64,000 bases of DNA from Epithemia pelagica (taxonomy: Eukaryota; Bacillariophyta; Bacillariophyceae; Surirellales; Surirellaceae). Positions 40,212-51,418 of the stretch are shown one piece after another; positions within the stretch are counted from its first letter, which is position 1; every line of letters begins with the position of its first letter. The notes under the pieces are model-generated. The model was not told the origin of the DNA, made no database searches, and was given only the letters and a program-made list of their open reading frames with translations. Both the position numbers and the translations under genes were made by a program. Where the stretch lies: the NCBI GenBank assembly GCA_946965045.2, contig OX337241.1:248001-312000 (forward strand), read 5' to 3'.

Positions 40212-42478
40212 TTTGCCCGAATGAGACAGAGGATCCCTGATCCATCCACCAGCACCAGGGGATTCTTGAAGGAAAACCCTGACGAGCCATTTCAAGTTGT
40301 TGTTTTTTGTTGAAGAGGTAGTTCCCCTCGTTGAGTATTAGATCCTTGTTCGCCAAACGAATAGGTGTGGCTGGCGGTTGGCGGTTAGCGAAACTTCTTT
40401 TTCGCGAAAGGCGCGCCTGTCGCCCCACCCGTCTGCCCATCGATCGTCGTGACGGAAAAGGCGATGATCCGAGAACATCTCCAGACGCATTGCCAATCAC
40501 CGCAGAAGCATCCTAAATCCTATTATGAAAGCTTTTGTGTCTGTGTCGGTAGGTGGATGATAATGATACTACTAGGATATAACATCATCTTCCATTCGAT
40601 CCATCCATCCACAATAGCATCATCATCATCATCAAGACAAAACACAAGATGACACAGAGCCAACACAGAAAAAGACTGAATGAAGCACGCCATTCTTCGG
40701 TCCGCGCAACGCATGGATTCGTCCGACAACGATCAAGGAGGGAGGACGACTACTGTGGTCGACGAAAACAAAATCAGGATCCCTATCATTACTCTTGTCG
40801 TGGGACCCATCCGCTGCATCATGACGACGGCCATGACAGGCAAGGGTGGTCGTCGTTGTCAGCAGACAAGAATCGTTGGATCCAGTGGCTGTTGCGAACT
40901 GCAACAAGAATTCGTTCTACACAACGACCGTTGCTGCAACGACAACCACCATCCAAGGATGAGAATTTCCATGACCAAAACGCTGTGTTCCAGACGTTGG
41001 CTGGTCCGCAACGGATGCGGCGGCGGTCTTGGAATTGGCACGGCATGTTTGTCACTCTAGTATTCTCCCTGGTGGTGGTGGTAGTCCATGGTTGGACGCC
41101 TACAATACGAATATCTCCTGGGAGAAGGACTCGAAGGATACAATGGATGTATTCCAGTGCCACTCCACGAGACGTTCTACCTCCAAACGACAATGACAAT
41201 GAGGTCTCACCCTCCACTGTCGTCGAGTCCTTTTCCTATGATTCGACTACCAATGCTTTGGATCGATATTATCATGCCGATATGGAACGCATTTTGAACA
41301 CCAAACGTACCATGTGGGAGCAACAGTTGCACGACACGAGACGGTCGCAAGACGACGACGACAATGATGATGACGACGACAAGTATGCACCCTTTGCTCC
41401 TTGGTTTGCTCGACACAAGTCGTCTCCTCGCCGAGCACCAGGCGACGGCAGAAACAGTCACATCCATAACGAGGATCGAACCCCACTATTGGACGACCAT
41501 ACCTTGAACGTTTTGGCCTGGATCCGACAATTGAATCGCAAACAACGACCACCTATTGTCACGCATGATTTTGATGGAGCCCAACGCGTCCATGAAATGT
41601 TGTTGGAATGGCAACAACGACAATTGCCAAACGAATGGCATGCGCTACAACAACAACAGCAACAGCAATGGTCGAGTGGCATGAAATCCTATGAAATTGT
41701 CATGCAAGCCTATTTGCAACGAGGACGATTGCGATGGTTGGGAACCGATCCTCACGATGATGTCTATCCGACCACTCCGAGTTTGGACGAGACGATTCAG
41801 GTCTTGTTTGATCCAGAGTTTTTGGTGGAAGACGACAAGACAAGAGAAGAAACTACCATGAATCTCCGCAAAGTGATTTGTGCCGCCGATGTGCTGCAGG
41901 ATTTGTATCACCAATGGCAATGGAATCATCCATCCCAGTCACGGCAGTATATTCGCAATCGCGAAACCACTGGAGTAATTGTAGACTCGGAACCCGGTTC
42001 GAATGCTACTACTAGTAGTAGTAGCAGCACGAGTGGTGTCCCGGAACCTCCCATGCCCAACAACGCGGTTCCCCTATTGTGGAATCCAGTGTCAGCCTGT
42101 TGGTTGGCCGGTCAGGCCGTCCGTGCCACTCAACGAGGCGGCCGGGAACGGAATTATGCCGAATGGGCCCTCGACTTTGTCCATGCCTTGCGAAACCATA
42201 CTCTTGCCACCAACAACAACGCCAAGATGCCGGTGGAAGCCTTGCTCCATGGGATTCATGCGGCTGCCTGGCATCAAGACATTTCGCATCCGACCACCGA
42301 TTCCACTCCGTCCATCCCAACCAGTACTACTACTTCCAGTGCGGAGGAGGAGAAGGAGGAGGAACGGACGGTCCATTATCTACAACCAGAGGAGGAAGGT
42401 GGGGTATTCTCCAAGAAGGAAACGAACGACAAGTACCATTGGGTCCATGCCATGTGGAATGAGCTGATTGCTCTGCTT
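40212..42478. repeat. Segmental duplication, left copy (of 54115-56402)
   Basis: About 2.27 kb almost identical to 54115-56402. Both begin at TTTGCCCGAATGAGACAGAG and continue through a shared upstream segment, the PPR promoter and about 610 PPR codons. Similarity ends abruptly at CTGCTTCA(T/A)CCC. Nearly all length differences inside the ORF are multiples of three. Confidence 0.93.
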
Positions 42479-42559
42479 CATCCCGATGATATGATCACGA
42501 AGAATGAGACACTTTACTCGTACCTAATACGGTTTGGTACTCGACAATCTACTAGCTAG
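40649..42559 (+). pseudogene. Truncated 5' copy of the PPR gene
   Basis: Open for 636 codons. The first ~610 match the N-terminal half of the protein at 54573-58394; then the duplication breaks and 25 or so unrelated codons lead to a stop. It retains the basic N-terminus and hydrophobic segment (MFVTLVFSLVVVVVHGW) but lacks most of the PPR repeats. It has its own copy of the promoter, so it may still be transcribed. No internal stop or frameshift is present, which indicates recent origin or some constraint. I treat it as a truncated paralogue. Confidence 0.85.
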
Positions 42560-43311
42560 CTCTACTTGCTCTAGTAGAGGATAGCAAATGGTTTTTGCAC
42601 CTAGCTAGAGGAGGTACACAGTTAACAGTTATGGATAGCGCGCAGCGGGTCGACTACTCGTAGACCGAAAGTTCAAAGTGGGCCTCTACTGTATGTCATA
42701 AACTTAATCCAATGCAAAACTTAGAAATAATTCCAAAAAGTAGAGCTTAAGTATAAGATCACGACTGCTACTGAATGTCCTAGACGCAAAATGACAAGCT
42801 GTGAATCACACGCCAGCATATTTTATACAATATGCAAGGATGAATATGTTAATTAGTTTTTCGCGCCGTATCCCCCACAGACCCCCAGACACTTCTCTAA
42901 ATAACAAAGAAGGTTGTGAAAATAATAATGTCACAGGGAAGGCATACGATTTAGAATATTCATGTCTGAATATTTATAACCATTTTGATTTCAGAATAAG
43001 TTTACGACGAAAGTTCATGAGCCGGGGCCTACCCCCGGACAAATTTCGTCTCAGATTTATCTCAAATCTAAAATGCTCAGGTTATGGGCTCAAATTTAAG
43101 AGCCGGTTGGGATTGAGATTTGGGGGTTACGACATACAGTAGAGTTCCAGTTACAAAGTTGCAAATTTAAACCTTTTAATTTTTGAATAATCTACATCGG
43201 CGAAGTCCGTTCTAAACTACTCCTACTCTAGCACCTAGTAGATGGTGGCCGTGAAGACCGCCCTTCTTCTCCAGCTAGGTACTCCTAGTCCACTGGGCAA
43301 TCTAAACCAAG
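42560..43311. other. AT-rich intergenic sequence, no gene seen
   Basis: Begins where the truncated PPR copy ends. Contains short CTAGTAGA-type palindromic words near 42545-42610. One 113-codon frame (42801-43142) has no recognisable feature. The right edge is the TTA target duplication of the MITE that follows. Confidence 0.5.
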
Positions 43312-43314
43312 TTA

Positions 43315-44113
43315 GGCTATCTCCACCCGAGTGCCGCTATGCTGACGTATTGGGGCTTTCTGATTGGCCTCGCTATCCGGATAGCGGATTAGCGGAGCCA
43401 AAGGGAAATAAACTCCACGATCTCCGTTAAAAGAACGCCGCTATCTCGCGTTGCGCATACGCATTGCGCATATGCCCTCTATTGTTTCGGTTAAAAAGGG
43501 TGCGACCGCGGAAGTTGCGGAATTCAAACAAGACAATCAACGTGAGCACAAAGCATAAACCAAAGATGGAGGACTCGTTGTTCTCCCTCTTCATTGTTGA
43601 CTGTCATGGTGAATCATGTTGTTGTTCATGGCCAATGTATATGTAGGTTGTAGGTTGCAGTCAAATCTTCCTATTCCCTGTCCGATTTCCGACTGAATGT
43701 CTGATAATTGATAATCGAACTCATCAATAGTTTGAATGATGCATTTGTTTGATTGTTGCATTCCTTCCGATCCGTGATCCTCGAATCATCTTGCTGTGCA
43801 TGGTTCTTGTCCCATTGTAGGAAGTAGGGAACACAACAATGGAAAAAGAGATGGTAAGCGATCGTCACAATCAATCCGTGCCATCATTGCCATGTTTTCT
43901 ACACGAGAGATTCAAAGTTTCACTGTTGGCAGCAGACGTTAATTTATTTATGCCGACGGTTATATTTTGCTCCGCTATCCGCTATTTTTCCCGCTATTCG
44001 GGGCCCCAAATAAAGGCAAAAATAGCGGAAAGCGGAGCTGTTTAGCGGTTAGAGGAGATGGTGGAGTTCGATAGCGGTTTTTGGGCCTTTAACGGGCCCG
44101 GGTGGAGATAGCC
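43315..44113. mobile_element. Non-autonomous TIR element (MITE), 799 bp, TTA target duplication
   Basis: Ends are inverted GGCTATCTCCACCCG (15 identical bases, weaker similarity to about 21). It is flanked by TTA at 43312-43314 and 44114-44116. Subterminal regions are full of CGCTATCCG/TAGCGG words in both orientations. No transposase. The TTA duplication and GG-starting ends fit the PIF/Harbinger class; the ends differ from the elements at 6870 and 32014, so it belongs to another family. Confidence 0.85.
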
Positions 44114-44267
44114 TTAGGTCTATATTCATTTGGATGGTTTGGACACTTTATTCAACATTCACAAATCGTTCAATCAATTTCTCCATGATAGCGATTCTTG
44201 TCCTCATTTCAGTCCCTCCTGGTCCACCCTCTTTTGTCACACAGAACCACAACTAGTAGTCATACCT

Positions 44268-45261
44268 TTAGCATCCATCGAAACAAGACGTTAGAAAGTC
44301 CCGAACGGATTCCGTTTTGACCCCCTGTATTGAGCCGAGTATTTCTTCTGTTGACATTGGCTTGACGGGTGATTCTATTTCTCCGTACATTTCCAGCAAA
44401 GTCTTGGCCAGCAACAAGTAATCAGTCTTTTTCTCAGCCAAAGGAGGTAAGTCTGAGGGGTAGTAGTTGCGTGTGCATTCTATGATTTCTTGTCCGATTG
44501 GCTGGGCTGCACCGTAGTCACCAAGGTAGCAATTTCCTTCTAGTAAGAAGACATTGGACGGTTTGAGATCCAAGTGGCAATAGCCATTCTTATGCATGTG
44601 CTGAATGGCGCGCTTCAGCTGGTTGCCGTATTTCAACAGAACTGTTTCTGTCAGTGGGATTTTGCATTGAGCGAGTGTGATTTGGAAATGTTTCATCAGG
44701 ATCCCTGACCGCAATCGAGCATACGGGACAGAGAGCTCGCCATTTTCATCTGTTATCTCAATCGTAGCGCTTTCGAAGTGTACGTGTTCGATGACAACAA
44801 GATTGTTTTTTTCGGCGTCCTCCATGATTTTTTCCCATCACACTTATCTCGTGGTCGATACTTTTGGGTGTAGATACCTTGAGTATCATCGGATAGGCAT
44901 CTCGCATTGCATGCAACAAGACAGCCTTGGACGGATCTGATGCACGGTAAGGTTGAGCAACTGATATGCCTTGATCACGGAGGACAATTTCTGTCGCTGA
45001 TCGTGGGATTATCGACGCGGTGTAGTAGAGATCGGCAGCAGCCACTGGTTTCACTATAAGGGGAATAGACGCCGCATAGTGCTTGATTAATTGCATCATA
45101 ATCGGCTCACTAGGAGTGATTCCTTGTGCCAGCAATAAAGAACGAAAACGCTCTATCCCTTCACCTTGCCGCTGCTGCTGCTGTTGACCATGAAGCTGAT
45201 CAATGGGTGGACCCAGCGTTTGGTTATCCCAATCAACAAAACAATTTTCAATGGACGACAA
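44268..45261 (-). pseudogene. Protein kinase copy B, frameshifted duplicate of copy A
   Basis: Near-identical to 38951-39895 but with an extra C in the TTTTTTCCC run at about 44835, which splits the frame: the N-terminal part is open from 45261 to 44758 and the C-terminal part from 44825 to 44268. The catalytic loop reads HLDLKPSNV and DYGAAQ. It also carries a 3-base insertion near 44935. The first 15 residues differ from copy A, so the duplication starts at about TLGPPIDQ. Probably inactive. Confidence 0.88.
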
Positions 45262-45654
45262 ACGATATCATTGTTGGATCGGTGATAGAACGAAGCAAGG
45301 TTTTCGATAAAGTCCCGAGTGAGAAATGAAAAGAGATTTGTTTTGTTAAATAAGCACGTAAATTAAAAAAAGATGATGTGAGGGCTTCAATTTGTTCATT
45401 CATTTATGCTGTCATGCGCAAATGATTGTTGCTGCTGAGGCAGTGTTGCTCAATACCAGCCTGTCCAGATAATTGATGAAAGAGGCAGAATGACAAGAAT
45501 CTTCTGCTTCTACGAAAAAGTGTTTTCCTCTCATCCTTGTCGTTTCTCTGCGGTTCTTTGCTTGCCTTGTCGGAGGATCTGTTTCCGTGGAATGGCACTG
45601 GGAGTTTGTAAGGGAGGAATATCTACCTAGGCGTGCCACGCGTGACGACTATAG
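45262..45654. other. Gap holding a relic of the nuclease-kinase gene, then the copia target site
   Basis: The 50 bases at 45453-45502 resemble 53517-53566, the intron of the nuclease-kinase gene (shared GTCCAGATAATTGATGAAA). Weak similarity continues leftward and rightward into exon 1. The last six bases (45649-45654, CTATAG) are the target duplication of the copia element. Confidence 0.5.
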
Positions 45655-46109
45655 TGTTGTTTTCCTTACTAGCGAGTAAAGAAAAGGACTCTTGTTGCAA
45701 AAATTGTGTGTCTACGGTGTTAGGTACTACGTCTTCGTTCCTTACTGTCATCGATGCGTTGAATCGTTGGTGGAGACGTTGTGTCACCAATTTGGGCGAC
45801 GAGATGTGTTAAGGACGGACCTGCCATCGTTCGTGGGATACCGCTGCCTCTAAGTATCTTCTGAGTCACTTAGGGCCATGGACCGTTATGACAATGGTCA
45901 TGGGATCCCGTCCTTAAGAACGACAATCGTTACATAGGCATTGTCAATCGTTACATAGGCATCGTCGCCTGGATCCATCGTCCGTCGTTTTGCGTTTTGT
46001 GAAAGGCGGTTCGATGATGCGTTGGGCCTAATGGAGTCATGAGGTTTGCGTCTGCGGTCCCCCAAGGTCCCCATCAGTGACATATGCCCGCATGTACAAT
46101 ATTCGAACA
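45655..46109 (-). repeat. Copia LTR, left in window (3' LTR)
   Basis: 455 bp; identical to 51419-51873 as far as I can compare. It is preceded inside the element by a short purine run (GTGAGGGAG on minus), a plausible polypurine tract. Confidence 0.96.
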
Positions 46110-46135
46110 CTCCCTCACGCAGCGTGAAAATCTGA

Positions 46136-49100
46136 CTACCAGCCCATAATACGCGTGCGATGCCGCTCGAACGTCTCTTTATCCAGTGCTTTGGTAAAGA
46201 TATCCGCGGTCTGCAACTCCGTATCGCAAGGGAGGATCGTAATCTCTTTCTTCTCGACATAGGACTTGAAATGAAATAGCTTGGTACAGAGGTATCGCGT
46301 GCGTGGTCGATACTTATAGACCGTAGCCAATTCGTAAGCTCCGTTATTGTCTTCAAAAGCTCGACAATGTACTCTGGGTTGTGTTGACAGAACAGGGAAG
46401 CCGAGTGATTTCATCTCTTTTGTAATGTTCATAAGTGGAATGACTGTACGCAATGAAGTAGAGAGGCTGATAATTTCCGCTTCCGTTGTGGACAGTGCAA
46501 TCTCGGACTGTAACTTTGATGCCCACACTATGGGACAACCTCCATAAAAGATGACATATCCGGAACGGGATCGGGCCATATCTGATCGTGGTATATCTGT
46601 CTTGTTGAAGTTGCCACAAAAATCGGCATCGGCATAAACGTCGAAATTTTCTTTGTCCTGTGGTTTGAGCACTAGTCCTCGTGACCGTGTACCAGCGAGG
46701 TAGCGCCCAATCTGCTTTACTGCTCGTCCGTGTACCTGCTTTGGATTCGCGGAAAAGCGTGCACATTGATGTACTGCGTAGGATATATCAGGTCGTGTAC
46801 TTTTCTCGAGGAAATTCAGTTTCCCGATGACCGAGCGATAGTTGAAGTGCCCATCAAAAGGGTCCCCATCATCATCGGCGCGCATCTTCACTGTGGTTGC
46901 TGCCGGCACGTCGCGAGTATTCGTGTCCGCTGGTAATCGTAGATCATCAAGGATAGCGTCGATCAAGCGAGTCTGGGAGAGGTGAAGATGTCCGGTCTCT
47001 TGTTTTGTAATATTGACCCCAAGAAAATCTTCTACCCCGTCTTCATATGTAATCTTAAGCCCAATGTCCTGCATCTGAGTGATAATGTCGTCGAGCTCTT
47101 GTGGATCAGGCCCTGTCAAGATGGAGTCATCTGTGTACAAGATATAGAGGCTGCGTCCTTTGTAGAAGACACATTCATCATGATCACTCTGTTTGAATCC
47201 CACTTGTTCCAATTGCTGTACTAGGTGTTTATTCCAGACACGCGCGGCCTGTTTCTGACCGTAGTAATTCCGTTTAATCTTGAGAACAAAATCTTCGGCT
47301 CGTTGTTTTCCGGTCGTGTCGAATGTAAACCCTCTAGGTGCCTCCATGTACATATCAGTTTCCGCCACGGCTTGAGTATAGGCGAGGACATAGTCTATCT
47401 GCTTCATCGCCCATCCTTGCGAAATAGCCGTCGTTAAGACATAGCGGACCACAGGCCATTGGACTACGGGAGCATAAGTCTCCCAATAGTTCACTCCTTT
47501 GGTCTGTCTTGATCCATCAAATGCCAAGCGTGACTTCCATTTATAGATTTCACCTGTCTGCAGTTTCCGCTTCCGGACACAACTCCATACTGCTCTAGTC
47601 ACATAGCTACCCGGTGGTATATCTTGTCGTCGAACCACTTCCCAGAGACCGTTTGCGGTGTGATCCTGGACCTCCTTTTGGGCAGCCTTTATAAATTCCA
47701 ATCGATCTGGTTGTCGCATGGCTTCGTGCCAATACATGACATCTGGATTTGCTTGGGCCTGTGCGGTCATGGAGATCAACCCAGGTAACGTCACTGCCAG
47801 CTCACCTAGAGGATCTAGGTCGTCCCCCAAGGAATCCATATAGTCTTGATATCGCATAGTTGGTTTGGGTTGTCGTTGTGACCTGCGGACTCCAAAGGCT
47901 CCCTCATTTGTCGGCTGGATTAGCTCTTCGTTGTCGATTGGTAACGGAACTATAGGTGGCTCCTCTAGGGTAGAATTGTGATCTACCTCCCTCATTTGTG
48001 AGGGTAGTTGTGAGTCACGTGTGTCGGTAGTGTGGTGATCTGGTTGGGACTGATCCATGGTTTTACCCTTGCGGAACCCGACCTTCTGCTGCCAGTAGGA
48101 GACAGGTTGTGCTTCCCCGAAACTACGTCGCATAGTCTCAAAACGGTCATCATATTGAACATGGAATTGGGGAGAAGATAAACCGGAGGACAATGAGAGA
48201 ATAAGCCCCACGGTTCTTGAATGTTGGGCAGAGTATCCCAAGAAGATACCAACCCGAGAGCGTTCGGACCATTTGGGAATCCCTTTTCCTGATTGTAGAG
48301 CATTGTCTAAGACATAACTTGGGCATCCAAATGTGTGCGCATGTCGCAAGTTGAATCGTGCTGGAGAACCAGAGAAGAGTTCCAAAGGCGTCGTTTTCTT
48401 ATGTTTCGCCATAGGTGCAGAGTTGAAGATATCCGATGCATAGCGTACTGCATAGGGCCAGAGGTTCGGAGTAATAGCAGAGGGCCATCGACGATGTGCA
48501 TGGAGTAGCATAGTCCGTGCTGAATCTTGTAGGTCCCTTATGCGCCTCTCAGCCATACCGCTCTGAAAATGCGCGTTGACGCCGCTGAACGTCAAGCGCT
48601 GTCCTTTGTCTCGCACTGCTTTGCGAAATTGGTTGTCAGCAAAAATGCCGTTGTCTGCATGATAGTGCATGATTGCGACCCCGTGCGTATCCGCCCATGC
48701 TTCAAATCGCTCCTTAGCTTCGATGGTATCTGCAGCCGACGTCGATCGTTGTAGGTGGACGTATCCTATACCAGAGTAGTGGTCCACGAAAACAGTCGCT
48801 ACCCGATATCTATCGCGTGTTGGAGTACCTCGTAAGTGGGCAATATATCCTGGTGTTGTTGATATTAGTTGGTCGACCGATACACATTGGCCTGGACGAG
48901 TCATAACATCCAGTGTACCCCTTGTACCTTTCACTCGCCATGGTTTCTTCGTCGCTTTCCCGTACATACAGGCTGTACATGCTGGAACAGCGCATGAACC
49001 AAGTCGCTTGGGCAATTCACCTCGTCGTGCCATTTCTTGAATCTTAGCAAATGACAGATGGCCGAGCCGATGATGAACGCGTAGGAGTTCAACCGTCGGG

Positions 49101-50134
49101 TTTTCGATTGGCACTTCTTCTTCATTGGGAATCACATGTACCACTTTTTCATCTTCGAAGAGAAAATCCGTGGTGATGGGCTGATCCCGTTGTGGAAAAT
49201 ACTGTTCGTTGTGCTCGTCATCCATGTCAAATTCTACATCGTTGGAATCTTGTTCGATCTGGGCGCTTGGTGAGTTCTCATTGATGCTTTCGTCATCCTC
49301 GATCAGATTCGCATGACTAACGATCGGTGGATTCTCATCTTCTTCCTCCGGTGTCGCGTGTACTTTGCAGCAGAAAGCATGGAACTTGAGCATACCGTTT
49401 GCAGTGTACAGTTGTCCCACGTTTGTCCCTCTTCGATTGAGTGGGATGGTTCTCGTATATTCGCGTTGGTTCCATTCGAGAATGATGTTGTCAGCTGTGG
49501 TGATGCAGCGAGTGCCATCTGGATTCGGCTTGTGGTCTTTGGCTACTTGTGCCCAGTGTTGGGGAGAGAAAAGTCTGTTGGAGGTCGATGGTATGTAGAA
49601 TGATCGAGGCAGGACGAATGTATGGATGGCACCGTTGTCGTCTTCGAAGTGCCACTTGATCGTCGTGGAGTAGATTTCCGTTTTGAACAATCCTGCAATG
49701 CCCTTGATCTTTCTTCTTACGGGCTGGATTGCTGTTATGCAGTCGGTGATATCGTTTGTGATAGACGATGTTGCACAGTTGTCAACAAACACGGGCTGGC
49801 TATCGGAGTCGAACTTGACTTGATGTGCTGCGGCTGGTTTGCCTGTTATCGGAGCTGCGAGTATTGTTGCCATGCATAACATTCGCATTGTTTGTCTATT
49901 CCATCTTGGTTTCTTTGTTTGTCTTCGTATCCTGTTGCTATTGCATGTTGGTGTTAGAAACCATAGCTTAGGCCGCAGACTCGTCTTGTCATCTTGGGAA
50001 GGGTTAGCCGACCTAACATCATCATCACTATATACTAGGACAGACATGTAGAGGATTGTTGTCACTAGTAATATATAGATGAGCTGCTCGACCGTCTTGT
50101 AGAACAGCCCGAGGAATGACCTCGGGTCTCGTTG
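46136..50134 (-). CDS. Copia Pol polyprotein (protease, integrase, RT, RNase H)
   Basis: About 1330 codons open from just after TGA 50135-50137, in the same frame as gag. In order: aspartic protease (VFVDNCATSS), integrase zinc finger (HHRLGHLSF with CTACMYGK), integrase core Asp/Asp/Glu in CVSVDQ, YHADNG and GMAERRI, reverse transcriptase with DYVLAYTQA and the catalytic YTDDS, and RNase H with DVYADADFCG and a final EAEIISLS. All catalytic positions that I can identify are intact and there is no stop within Pol. There is no ATG at the 5' end that would start the protein naturally (first available starts are GTG or internal), so expression probably depends on Gag-Pol readthrough. Confidence 0.92.
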   Translation of the reverse strand, partial: QRDPRSFLGLFYKTVEQLIYILLVTTILYMSVLVYSDDDVRSANPSQDDKTSLRPKLWFLTPTCNSNRIRRQTKKPRWNRQTMRMLCMATILAAPITGKPAAAHQVKFDSDSQPVFVDNCATSSITNDITDCITAIQPVRRKIKGIAGLFKTEIYSTTIKWHFEDDNGAIHTFVLPRSFYIPSTSNRLFSPQHWAQVAKDHKPNPDGTRCITTADNIILEWNQREYTRTIPLNRRGTNVGQLYTANGMLKFHAFCCKVHATPEEEDENPPIVSHANLIEDDESINENSPSAQIEQDSNDVEFDMDDEHNEQYFPQRDQPITTDFLFEDEKVVHVIPNEEEVPIENPTVELLRVHHRLGHLSFAKIQEMARRGELPKRLGSCAVPACTACMYGKATKKPWRVKGTRGTLDVMTRPGQCVSVDQLISTTPGYIAHLRGTPTRDRYRVATVFVDHYSGIGYVHLQRSTSAADTIEAKERFEAWADTHGVAIMHYHADNGIFADNQFRKAVRDKGQRLTFSGVNAHFQSGMAERRIRDLQDSARTMLLHAHRRWPSAITPNLWPYAVRYASDIFNSAPMAKHKKTTPLELFSGSPARFNLRHAHTFGCPSYVLDNALQSGKGIPKWSERSRVGIFLGYSAQHSRTVGLILSLSSGLSSPQFHVQYDDRFETMRRSFGEAQPVSYWQQKVGFRKGKTMDQSQPDHHTTDTRDSQLPSQMREVDHNSTLEEPPIVPLPIDNEELIQPTNEGAFGVRRSQRQPKPTMRYQDYMDSLGDDLDPLGELAVTLPGLISMTAQAQANPDVMYWHEAMRQPDRLEFIKAAQKEVQDHTANGLWEVVRRQDIPPGSYVTRAVWSCVRKRKLQTGEIYKWKSRLAFDGSRQTKGVNYWETYAPVVQWPVVRYVLTTAISQGWAMKQIDYVLAYTQAVAETDMYMEAPRGFTFDTTGKQRAEDFVLKIKRNYYGQKQAARVWNKHLVQQLEQVGFKQSDHDECVFYKGRSLYILYTDDSILTGPDPQELDDIITQMQDIGLKITYEDGVEDFLGVNITKQETGHLHLSQTRLIDAILDDLRLPADTNTRDVPAATTVKMRADDDGDPFDGHFNYRSVIGKLNFLEKSTRPDISYAVHQCARFSANPKQVHGRAVKQIGRYLAGTRSRGLVLKPQDKENFDVYADADFCGNFNKTDIPRSDMARSRSGYVIFYGGCPIVWASKLQSEIALSTTEAEIISLSTSLRTVIPLMNITKEMKSLGFPVLSTQPRVHCRAFEDNNGAYELATVYKYRPRTRYLCTKLFHFKSYVEKKEITILPCDTELQTADIFTKALDKETFERHRTRIMGW

Positions 50135-50266
50135 TCACTCTTCGTCAGAAGATTCTTCTTGGGCCGGTAGATCAGCTAGAGCACTCGCGAGGCGAAGGGC
50201 AGGAGTTGTACCATCATTGTTCTTCTCGGCATGAGCTAGATCATAGGCCTTCTTTTTCTCGCCGGT

Positions 50267-51376
50267 TCAGCCCCGTCCGTTGCACGTGTCGGAAGTGTGT
50301 TTCTTGTTAAGTGACCATTTTTCATGCCACTTACACCAATAGTACATTTTTCCGTTGACTTCTTTTACTTCTGGGCCTCCCTCATGTGGCCCAATGGTGA
50401 GCCACGATTCTTTTGCTGATTCTTTGGTCTTTTGCTCGCCCTGTTTGGATCCCTTGGTCGTGGACAGCGGGGCTGTTTTTCCTTTCTCCATCTTCTTGAC
50501 TTTGGCCTCAAGGGCAATAATCTTCTGGTCACGTTCGGATAGAGCCTGCCATTTCTTCGCTTCTACCAGGCCTTGGTACTTGAGACGGGCCCAATCCATG
50601 AGTTGCGTCGCCGAGAGATTCGGAGAATCTCCTTCTTCGTATGCGTTCTTCCGACGACGGATCATCTCCAAGAAGTTCTCATCATTCACAGTCTCATAAG
50701 CTTTGAAAAGGTTAGGGAGTAAGTCCAGCGTTCGTTCACCGCGGGCATGCAAACCTTGAAGAGTAGCCTTCACATAGGAGTTGAACTTGATGATGTCACC
50801 GTTGAAGTCTGCAATATGAATATGCAGATCGGACAAGCGCTGGCGAAGTACCATCACGGTCGCCTCGGTATCCACATACGCGAGGGAAATGATCACTTTG
50901 AGAAGGAGTGGACCACTGCCAACGTCGTCGATAATAAAGTCTTCGCGTCGTAGGTTTACTTGCGCCTTCGCATCTTCGTTGAGCGACGCCATCAAACACA
51001 TGTAGGACATATAGGAATTCTGAGAAATCCTGTTCTGTCCGATGAAACTATCGACGTAGGTGCGAACCTGGGCGAGCGAGACGCGACCGTAGGCTTGAGT
51101 CAAGAGATGCGTAGGTGCTGGTGGCGGTGCTGGTCCAGCTGCTGGAGGAACCACAATGTGTTCGGGAATGGAAAAGGTGCTGGTCCAAGACTGTTCGACG
51201 ATCCGATCTTGGAATGAGTCGAGAAACGTCTTCAGCCCTTCCGCGTGGAGATCGTAGAGATCACCACCGTCAAAGAGTCCAGTCGTTGCCTGCTTGTAGA
51301 GCTTTGCTCCAGCTGCCGTTGCAAAGTTGACGATGTTGTTCGCGTTTGCGTTAGCGGGAGAGATTGCGAAAGCCAT
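50267..51376 (-). CDS. Copia Gag
   Basis: 369 aa from ATG 51376. Helical capsid-like region (VRTYVDSFIGQNRISQNSYM, then a long helical stretch), followed by a Cys/His cluster near the C-terminus (YYWCKWHEKWSLNKKHTSDTC; here quoted in part) that stands for the nucleocapsid finger of diatom copia Gag. Ends at TGA 50267-50269. The same frame then continues for 43 codons of lysine- and glutamate-rich, protein-like sequence before a second TGA. Gag packages element RNA in virus-like particles. Confidence 0.88.
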   Translation of the reverse strand: MAFAISPANANANNIVNFATAAGAKLYKQATTGLFDGGDLYDLHAEGLKTFLDSFQDRIVEQSWTSTFSIPEHIVVPPAAGPAPPPAPTHLLTQAYGRVSLAQVRTYVDSFIGQNRISQNSYMSYMCLMASLNEDAKAQVNLRREDFIIDDVGSGPLLLKVIISLAYVDTEATVMVLRQRLSDLHIHIADFNGDIIKFNSYVKATLQGLHARGERTLDLLPNLFKAYETVNDENFLEMIRRRKNAYEEGDSPNLSATQLMDWARLKYQGLVEAKKWQALSERDQKIIALEAKVKKMEKGKTAPLSTTKGSKQGEQKTKESAKESWLTIGPHEGGPEVKEVNGKMYYWCKWHEKWSLNKKHTSDTCNGRG

Positions 51377-51418
51377 GGCAGACGATGGACGTGTGCTGTC
51401 TAAAGCGCAGAGGAAGCG

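Noticed and set aside
40159-40500. 113-codon minus-strand ORF as an independent gene
   Set aside because: It is the left duplicate of the leader upstream of the nuclease-kinase gene, cut off from that gene by deletion.
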